Assembly (NCBI GenBank): GCA_023954495.1
Contig: JAMLIA010000014.1
Coordinates: forward strand, 1 to 57,256
Length of the DNA: 57,256 bases
DNA from: Thermomicrobiales bacterium
Lineage (GTDB): Bacteria; Chloroflexota; Chloroflexia; Thermomicrobiales; CFX8
Reading direction: 5' to 3'
A program made the translations under genes and the position numbers. The notes beneath the pieces are model-generated. The model searched no databases and was not told the DNA's origin. It saw nothing but the letters and a program-made list of their open reading frames with translations. This document shows positions 51,671-57,256 of this stretch, one piece after another. Within the stretch, counting starts at the first letter, position 1. Every line of letters starts with the position of its first letter.

Positions 51671-51934
51671 ATGGCTGCGCACCTCACCGCGTTTCTGATC
51701 GGCGCGTTCTTCGCCCGCAAGGCATTGAGCGCCGGTCTGGCACCGATCGGCTGGGGCTTCGCGCTCTTCGCCGTCGCCGAGATCGTCTACATGACCTACC
51801 ACCTCGACTGGACGATCTTCCTGTTCGCCCACACCGTCGCCGAAGTGCTCGACCTGAGCGCCTTCATCCTCATCTTCGCCGGCGTCCTGCAACTGGGCGG
51901 CCTGAGCCTTGGACGGGAAGAGACGCACGCATGA
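51671..51934 (+). CDS. Small three-helix membrane protein of the cupredoxin cluster
   Basis: 87 residues, mostly hydrophobic, with His residues in YMTYHLDW and FAHTVAEV. The ATG at 51671 lacks a ribosome site, while a well-placed GAGGAG serves an ATG at 51624 in another frame whose 24-codon frame ends inside this gene (51698). A frameshift, natural or from sequencing, may hide the real start. The end overlaps the cupredoxin start by 4 bases. No known family. Confidence 0.55.
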   Translation: MAAHLTAFLIGAFFARKALSAGLAPIGWGFALFAVAEIVYMTYHLDWTIFLFAHTVAEVLDLSAFILIFAGVLQLGGLSLGREETHA

Positions 51935-52284
51935 ACCGCCTGACGTTCATGGTCGCGCTGGCCACAGCGTGCGTGCTTGCCCTGGTTCTCTCCGCTTGCG
52001 GAGGCGATGCCAGCGGCAAGGAGCCGGTCGCGACCAACCAGATCAATCTGCCGCCCAGCTATCGCTTCGATCCCGAGGTCATTACCGTCGCGGCCGGAAC
52101 AACGGTCACCTGGACCAACAACGATCACTTCACCCACAACGTGCAGGTCGAGGACGGCGAGGTCATGATCATGAAGCCCGGCGACAGCGTCACTTTCACC
52201 TTCGACACACCCGGTACCTACGACTTCACCTGCACCTATCACCCCCACGATATGCAGGGCCAGGTCATCGTAACGACGTCGTGA
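51931..52284 (+). CDS. Cupredoxin (plastocyanin/azurin-like) lipoprotein
   Basis: 117 residues. The signal peptide ends in the lipobox VLSAC, so the mature protein is membrane-anchored outside the cell. Type 1 copper ligands are His69 in HFTHNV and Cys101, His104 and Met108 in FTCTYHPHDMQG. ITVAAGTTVTWTNNDHFTHNV is the family core. It should carry electrons or bind copper. The ATG overlaps the upstream stop (ATGA). Confidence 0.9.
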   Translation: MNRLTFMVALATACVLALVLSACGGDASGKEPVATNQINLPPSYRFDPEVITVAAGTTVTWTNNDHFTHNVQVEDGEVMIMKPGDSVTFTFDTPGTYDFTCTYHPHDMQGQVIVTTS

Positions 52285-52347
52285 TACGCAGCCTGCTGCG
52301 CGAGGTGGACCAGCGATCTCCACCTCGCACACCGGAAGGAACCTGAC

Positions 52348-52665
52348 ATGTTCGACCAGACATTCTTCGGCGCGATCCTGCCGCGCGAGGCGACCCGGTT
52401 CGCCACCGAGCATCCTGATTCCGTCCCGGTCGTCTCCGTCCTGCTCACCGACACGACGCAGCTCGATGTCTGCCGCGTGCTGGGCCTGTCGGACCAGTGG
52501 GTTGCGCTGGCGCGCTTCCGCCAGCCGAGCATCTGCGACGATGTCGACATCGTCTTCGTGCCCTACCCGACGATCGCCAGAGTCACTATCGCCGTGCCGC
52601 ACATCTCGGAACGGCAGATCGGCTTCGCGGCGACTGCGGCACTCGGCGAGCACGTGTCGGCATGA
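52348..52665 (+). CDS. Small protein of unknown function after the cupredoxin gene
   Basis: 105 residues; ATG with GGAAGGAAC upstream. It looks soluble and alpha/beta (VVSVLLTDTTQLDVCRVLGL, DVDIVFVPYPTIARVTIAV, RQIGFAATAAL). No family is recognised. It lies 63 bases after the cupredoxin gene in the same direction and is probably the last gene of that cluster. Confidence 0.6.
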   Translation: MFDQTFFGAILPREATRFATEHPDSVPVVSVLLTDTTQLDVCRVLGLSDQWVALARFRQPSICDDVDIVFVPYPTIARVTIAVPHISERQIGFAATAALGEHVSA

Positions 52666-52718
52666 ACCCCACTCGACGGGCAAGCGACCGGCAGGCGCTG
52701 GTCGCGTTCCCCCGTTCG

Positions 52719-54368
52719 TCAGGCAGCGTGCGTCATCCGGCAGTAGCACGACGCGCGGATCGGGATATCGGCGCGCGCAGCGGCGAGATCCAGCCGCTGG
52801 CGGATCATCGCCGCCAGTGCGTGCTTGCCCTGCCGGACCAGACATTCGTGGTAGCCGTGCAGGCTCCAGACATTCTCGGGGTGCTGATAGGCACGCGGCA
52901 GCGAGCCGTCCAGCCCGAGGTCGGCGCAATAGACCGCCTCGGCCTCCTCGACGTGGCCCTGCTCCAGCAGCAACGCACCGTAGGCGTGGCGCGTCGGCTG
53001 CATCCAGCCCCACGGCTCGTCGTACACCAGCCCGTCCTCCAGCTCAATCGAGCGCCGCAGGTGCGCGTAAGCGACGTCGTAATTCCCGCGCCGATATTCC
53101 AGCTCACCGGCCAGCATCTCGGCCGCGATCGCCAGGATGTCCTGGCAGGTGTTGTTGAACAGCGTGCGGGTCTCCGGGACGCGCGCAACGGCGTCATGGA
53201 ACAGGCGCTGCTGCTCTTCGGCCTCAGCAACCTGGCCGGTCGCCGAGAAGGCCACGCCCTTGGCGTAGTGGTAAAGCGCCGTCGTCGTGCAGAACAGCTC
53301 GGGATCGTCCGGCAGCGGCGCGTCGATGATCTCTTGCCAGCGCCCGAAGCGGATCAGGACGTGCATCTTGACCGCCATGAAGCCCTCCAGCCAGTCGGCC
53401 ATCGGCGGGGCTTCCATCTGCAGCAACTCAAGCGGGATCGTCTCGACCACCTCATCGGCAGTGCGCAGGGCGATTTCCGACTGGCCAATGAACATCGCGC
53501 CGTAGAGCTTGAAGTGGAAGTTGTGGACGCGGTAGAGCGTGTAGAAGTTCATTGCACCCTCACGCTCGCGGTACTTCTCGTCGGCAATGACCGCGTCGTG
53601 GTTCGAGGCGACGACCTGATAGTAGTGGCCGCAGAGCACGTCGATGTGAGTCGGCATGTGGCGCAGGTGGCCGGCATCCGGCACCAGATCGCGCAGCCAG
53701 TCTCCGGCGCGCAGAGCCAGCTCGGGGAACGGCGACATCTCCATCAGATGGATGTACATGTGCAGTACACCCGGGTGGACGCGGCACTCCGACGTCTCCA
53801 GCGCGCGCTCCAGGATCGCGCGCGCCTCGTTCGTGTCGGCACCCTCGGCGACATCGCCGCTGGCCAGATCCCAGAGCGCCCAGGGCGTGCGGTTCATCAG
53901 CGCCTCGGCGGTCAGCGCTGCGACATCCAGATCGTCGGGATAGGCGGCGTAGACCGCGCGCATCGCAGCCGCGTAATCGTCGGTCCAACTGGTGAAGTCT
54001 TCGACCGGCGTGTCGGACTGATAGCGCTGCTGCAGCGCCTCGATCAGCGCTCGCTCGACCGGCTGGACGCCATCCAGCAGGGCGGCAGCCTGGCGGGCAG
54101 CGGTGTGCGTGCGCTCGACCGTCTTCGGCAGTTCCGACGGGTCGTACATGTCCCAGGTCTTGTTTTAGTGCGGACCTCCGGCGTAGGCGACGCCCCAGTA
54201 GGCCATCGCACAGGACGGGTCGGCCCTGATCGCGCGCTTGAAGCAGCGCAGCGCCTCGCCGTGGTTAAAGCCATAGGTCCAGATCAGACCACGATCGAAC
54301 CAGCGTTGCGCCTCGGGAGACGTCGTCGTGATCGAGCGAGAGTGGCTGCCAAGGTCATAGTAGTCAGT
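52719..54368 (-). pseudogene. TPR-type protein gene interrupted by one in-frame TAA
   Basis: Read from an ATG at 54368 (GAGGAG eight bases upstream), the frame matches the adjacent paralogue over its whole length, 550 codons, but codon 68 is TAA at 54167-54165. The paralogue has GPNYNYDWD where this copy reads GPH-stop-NKTWD, so a Tyr codon TAC or TAT has become TAA. No base is gained or lost. The downstream part (from an ATG at 54149) keeps all motifs, such as LHMYIHLMEMSPFPE, HLRHMPTHIDVLCG and EPWGWMQPTRHAYGALLLEQG. It is a recent pseudogene, a two-part gene or a sequencing error. Confidence 0.7.
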
Positions 54369-54404
54369 CATCGTGATCACTCCTCTATGAAGTGCCGCTG
54401 CGGC

Positions 54405-56057
54405 TCATGCCGCAGATACGGACCTGCAGAAGCAGGACGATTCGACCGGCACGTCGGCCAGGCCACGGGCGGCATCAAGACGCTCGAGAATCGCGGCGGC
54501 CTCGTCAAGCTTGCCCTGTCGTACCAGACATTCGTGGTAGCCGTGCAACGCCCAGACGTTGTCCGGGTGCTGGTGGGCGCGGGGCAGCGAATCATCCAGC
54601 CCCAGATCGGCCCGGTAGACGTCAGCGGCCTCATCGACCTGGCCCTGCTCCAACAGGAGCGCGCCGAGCGCGTGGCGCGGCGGCTGCATCCAGGCCCACG
54701 GCTCGGAGTAGAGCAGTCCGTCGGAGCGCTCGACCGAGCGGCGCAGATGGTCAAACGCCAGATCGTAGTTGCCCTTGCGGTACTCCAGCTCACCGGCCAG
54801 CATTTCGGCGGAAATGCCGAGGATGTCCCGGCAGGTGTTGTTCTGGAAGACGCGCGTCTCCGGGACGCGAGCGTAGGCGGCCTCGAACAGCCGCCGCTGC
54901 TCTTCGGCCTCGGCGACGACCCCGGTCGCGGCGAACGCAACACCGCGCGCGTAGTGAACCATCGCAGTCGAGACGCAGTAGAGCGTCGGATCGTCCGGCA
55001 ACGGTGTGTCGATAATCTCCTGCCAGCGACCAAAGCGGATCAGCGCGTGCAGCTTCATCGAAAAGCGCGCTTCCAGCCGGTCGGCCATCGGCGGCGTCTG
55101 GACATGCATCAGCTCAATCGGGATCGCGTTGACCATCCCCTCGGCGGCCTCAATCGCCACGTCCGACTGGCCGAGGAACATCGCGCCATACAGCTTGAAA
55201 TGGTAGTTGTGCGTCCGGTAGAGGGTATAGACATTCATCGCCCCCTCCCGCTCACGGTACTTCTCGTCGGCGACGATGGCCGCGCTATTGGAATCGACCA
55301 CCGCCTGGTAGTCGCCGCAGAGCATGTCGATGTGGGTCGGCATGTGATGGAGATGACCGGCGTCCGGCACCAGACCGCGCAGCGCATCCGCCGCTGCCGC
55401 AGCCTTCTCCGGGAACGGCGACATCTCCATCAGGTGGATGTACATGTGCAGCACACCGGGATGGCGCATCCCGTCCGGCGTGGTCATGGCGCGCTCCAGC
55501 ACCTGCCGCGCCTCGACGGCGCTCGAGTTGTGCGCCGGCTCACCGGTCGGGAGATCCCACAAGCGCCACGGTGTGCGGTTGATCAACGCCTCCGCGAACA
55601 GCGCCACCACGTCGAGGTCGTCCGGGAAGGCGGCGTAGACTGCGCGCATCGCGTCGGCGTAGGCGTCGCTCCAGACCCACAGATCGTCGGGCACCGTCGT
55701 CGACTGGTAGCGCGCCGCGATGGCCTCAATCAGCGCACGCTCGACCGGGCTGGTGGGTGGTGCGAGGGCGCTGGCCTGCTCGACGGCCGCGCCGGTCGTT
55801 GCCAGCATCTTAACCAGCGTCTCCAGATCGATGTGGTCCCAGTCGTAGTTGTAGTTCGGGCCCGCCGCGTAGGCGATGCCCCACTGCGCCATCGCGCAAC
55901 GCGGGTCGGCATCGAGCGCGCGCCGGAAGCAGCGCACAGCCTCCTCATGATTGAAGCCGTAGGTCCAGATCAGACCGCGATCGAACCAGCGTTGCGCCTC
56001 TGGAGACGACGTCGTGATCGATCGGGAGTGGCTACCGAGGTCAAAGTAATCAGGCAT
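54405..56057 (-). CDS. Tetratricopeptide-repeat-like protein, intact paralogue
   Basis: 550 residues from the ATG at 56057 with AAGGAGA six bases upstream. Helical repeat segments of TPR type run through it (AEEQRRLFEAAYARVPETRVF, YDLAFDHLRRSVERSDGLL, ALLLEQGQVDEAADVYRADL). Conserved blocks shared with the upstream-broken copy include LHMYIHLMEMSPFPE and HLHHMPTHIDMLCGDY, rich in His and perhaps metal-binding, and a C-terminal SSCFCR. No signal peptide or enzyme motif is seen. Its function is unknown. The divergent gene is a ferredoxin-reductase-like enzyme. Confidence 0.75.
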   Translation of the reverse strand: MPDYFDLGSHSRSITTSSPEAQRWFDRGLIWTYGFNHEEAVRCFRRALDADPRCAMAQWGIAYAAGPNYNYDWDHIDLETLVKMLATTGAAVEQASALAPPTSPVERALIEAIAARYQSTTVPDDLWVWSDAYADAMRAVYAAFPDDLDVVALFAEALINRTPWRLWDLPTGEPAHNSSAVEARQVLERAMTTPDGMRHPGVLHMYIHLMEMSPFPEKAAAAADALRGLVPDAGHLHHMPTHIDMLCGDYQAVVDSNSAAIVADEKYREREGAMNVYTLYRTHNYHFKLYGAMFLGQSDVAIEAAEGMVNAIPIELMHVQTPPMADRLEARFSMKLHALIRFGRWQEIIDTPLPDDPTLYCVSTAMVHYARGVAFAATGVVAEAEEQRRLFEAAYARVPETRVFQNNTCRDILGISAEMLAGELEYRKGNYDLAFDHLRRSVERSDGLLYSEPWAWMQPPRHALGALLLEQGQVDEAADVYRADLGLDDSLPRAHQHPDNVWALHGYHECLVRQGKLDEAAAILERLDAARGLADVPVESSCFCRSVSAA

Positions 56058-56274
56058 CGGGTCTCTCCTTTGAAGCAGCGCAGTGTTGCGGCTGGGAAGG
56101 GCAATCGAACCATATGGATAGCCGTATAGTGACGGAGGAAGCCTGGATTGTCTACCGAGGGCCACCAATCGGGCCGAAAAAACGGTGTTGGTGGCATACC
56201 GTCTGCATGACATAAGGTGCCCGGTTCTGACTGAAGATGAGCGACCGGGAGACGCGAGAGGAAGCATCGACAGG

Positions 56275-57256
56275 ATGAGTAGATCGATCGTGGTGGTCGG
56301 GGGAAATATCGCTGGTGGCAGGGCCGTCGAGGCGCTGCGCAAGGAAGGGTTCGACGGAGCAATCACGTTGATCGGCGCTGAATCCGATCTGCCGTATGAG
56401 CGCCCGCCACTCTCCAAGGGGTACCTGACCGGCGAGGTGAGTGACGGCGAATTCAGCGTCGCGACGACGGAGGGCTACGCCGAGCAGCAGATTGATGCTC
56501 GTCTGGGCGTACGGGCCACCAGCCTGCAGCCGGACGTGCAGACGGTGACGCTCGACGACGGCTCGACCGTGCACTACGACCAGCTGCTGATCGCGACCGG
56601 CGCATCGCCGCGACACCTGAACGTCCCCGGCAGCGACCTGCCCGGCATCCACTATCTGCGCACCGTCGCGGATTCGCGCAGCATCCGCGAGGATCTGGCG
56701 AAGGCGGAGCGGGTCGGCATCGTCGGCATGGGCTTCATCGGTGCCGAGGTGGCAGCGTCGGCCCGCTCGCTGGGTAAGCAGGTGACGATCGTTGAGTACA
56801 TCGCCCATCCGCTCGTCCCGGCGCTCGGCGTGGAAGTCGCGGCGCGCATGGTTGATATCCATCGCGGCCACGGCGTCGCGATTCACAGCGGCGTGGCGGT
56901 CGTGCGCTTCGAGGGCGACCAGCGAGTTGAGCGGATCGTCGCGGCGGATGGCACGGTCATCGACTGCGACATGGCGATCGTCGCCGTCGGCGTCACGCCA
57001 AACACCGCCTGGCTGGAGAGCTCGGGCATCGCGCTGGACAACGGCGTCCTCGTGAACGAGTACTCGCGGACGAACCTGCCCAACGTCTACGCCGCCGGGG
57101 ATGTGGCGAACCGGCAGAGCACACGCTACGGACGCCGACTGCGGGTAGAGCACTTCGACAACGCCAGCAACCATGCCGTCTCGGCAGTGCGGGTGATGCT
57201 CGGTCAGGACAAGCCGTACGACCCGGTGCCGTACTTCTGGTCGGACCAGTACGACG
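56275..57256 (+). CDS. Ferredoxin-reductase-like FAD/NAD(P)H oxidoreductase, 3'-truncated
   Basis: 327 complete codons, open to the window edge. The ATG at 56275 has GAGGAAG upstream. FAD site: SIVVVGGNIAGGRAVEALRKEG; YERPPLSKGYLTGE is the signature of rhodocoxin/putidaredoxin reductases. The NAD site is VGIVGMGFIGAEVAASARSLGKQVTIVE, and NVYAAGDVANRQS binds FAD again. These enzymes pass electrons from NAD(P)H to a ferredoxin or similar carrier for oxygenases. Its gene is divergent from the TPR-like gene; a partner may lie beyond the edge. Confidence 0.9.
   Translation, partial: MSRSIVVVGGNIAGGRAVEALRKEGFDGAITLIGAESDLPYERPPLSKGYLTGEVSDGEFSVATTEGYAEQQIDARLGVRATSLQPDVQTVTLDDGSTVHYDQLLIATGASPRHLNVPGSDLPGIHYLRTVADSRSIREDLAKAERVGIVGMGFIGAEVAASARSLGKQVTIVEYIAHPLVPALGVEVAARMVDIHRGHGVAIHSGVAVVRFEGDQRVERIVAADGTVIDCDMAIVAVGVTPNTAWLESSGIALDNGVLVNEYSRTNLPNVYAAGDVANRQSTRYGRRLRVEHFDNASNHAVSAVRVMLGQDKPYDPVPYFWSDQYD

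Noticed and set aside
52497-56129. 1210-codon plus-strand open frame opposite the TPR-like genes
   Set aside because: It is antisense to two genes with clear homology to each other. The long opening follows from high GC; the composition (His/Arg/Gln/Val-rich) is unlike a real protein.

Overview
This is a high-GC (roughly mid-60s %) bacterial chromosomal window with densely packed genes on both strands, many 4-base ATGA/TGATG overlaps and frequent GTG starts. The content suggests a Gram-positive-like or monoderm, menaquinone-using aerobe, most likely a Chloroflexota member of the Thermomicrobia/Sphaerobacter type: MenA plus a UbiE/MenG methyltransferase, lipobox lipoproteins with Thr/Pro/Glu-rich linkers, an F420-type LLM oxidoreductase, PPOX-fold and DinB-fold proteins, a Helicase_C_3-type protein without a helicase, a VanW/G5 protein, and large palindromic intergenic repeats. 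That placement is inference from gene content. No rRNA, tRNA, CRISPR array, transposase or integrase was recognised.

Layout. 1-7.8 kb: surface glycan/lipid genes (flippase-like protein, glycosyltransferase fused to an SH3 module, two methyltransferases, alpha/beta hydrolase, PIG-L deacetylase, galactokinase-like GHMP kinase). 8-11.1 kb: helicase-associated-domain protein and a DUF3386 protein. 11.3-14.4 kb: hemin ABC importer (HmuT-U-V type). 14.4-16.4 kb: two peptide-ABC permeases with no ATPase or binding protein. 16.6-22.5 kb: RidA-like protein, a probable pseudokinase, YgjP-like peptidase, small membrane protein, guaA, purD and a Nudix hydrolase. 22.7-31.8 kb: VanW protein, two small membrane proteins, menaquinone genes, methyltransferase, PPOX and SnoaL-like proteins, a novel anchored repeat-motif protein, OsmC. 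31.9-44.8 kb: M14 carboxypeptidase, LLM oxidoreductase, DinB protein, a cytosolic two-component system, glutamate dehydrogenase, amine oxidase plus MFS transporter, YfhO-like protein. 45-57 kb: argF, a secreted subtilase on a segment bounded by direct repeats, an inositol-monophosphatase-family gene, a SufR-like regulator divergent from a cupredoxin gene cluster, two tandem TPR-type paralogues (one interrupted by a stop codon) and a truncated ferredoxin-reductase-like gene.

The most notable signals are: (1) a 22-bp perfect direct repeat flanking the subtilase segment, one copy overlapping the 3' end of the neighbouring phosphatase gene; (2) a perfect palindromic operator between divergent promoters of the Cys-rich regulator and the cupredoxin cluster; (3) two families of large nested-palindrome intergenic repeats; (4) an APH-fold protein whose catalytic loop has lost its key residues; (5) a single ochre codon splitting one of two tandem paralogues; (6) a glycosyltransferase-lipobox-SH3 fusion; and (7) a membrane-anchored protein with a duplicated 23-residue motif and no recognised family.
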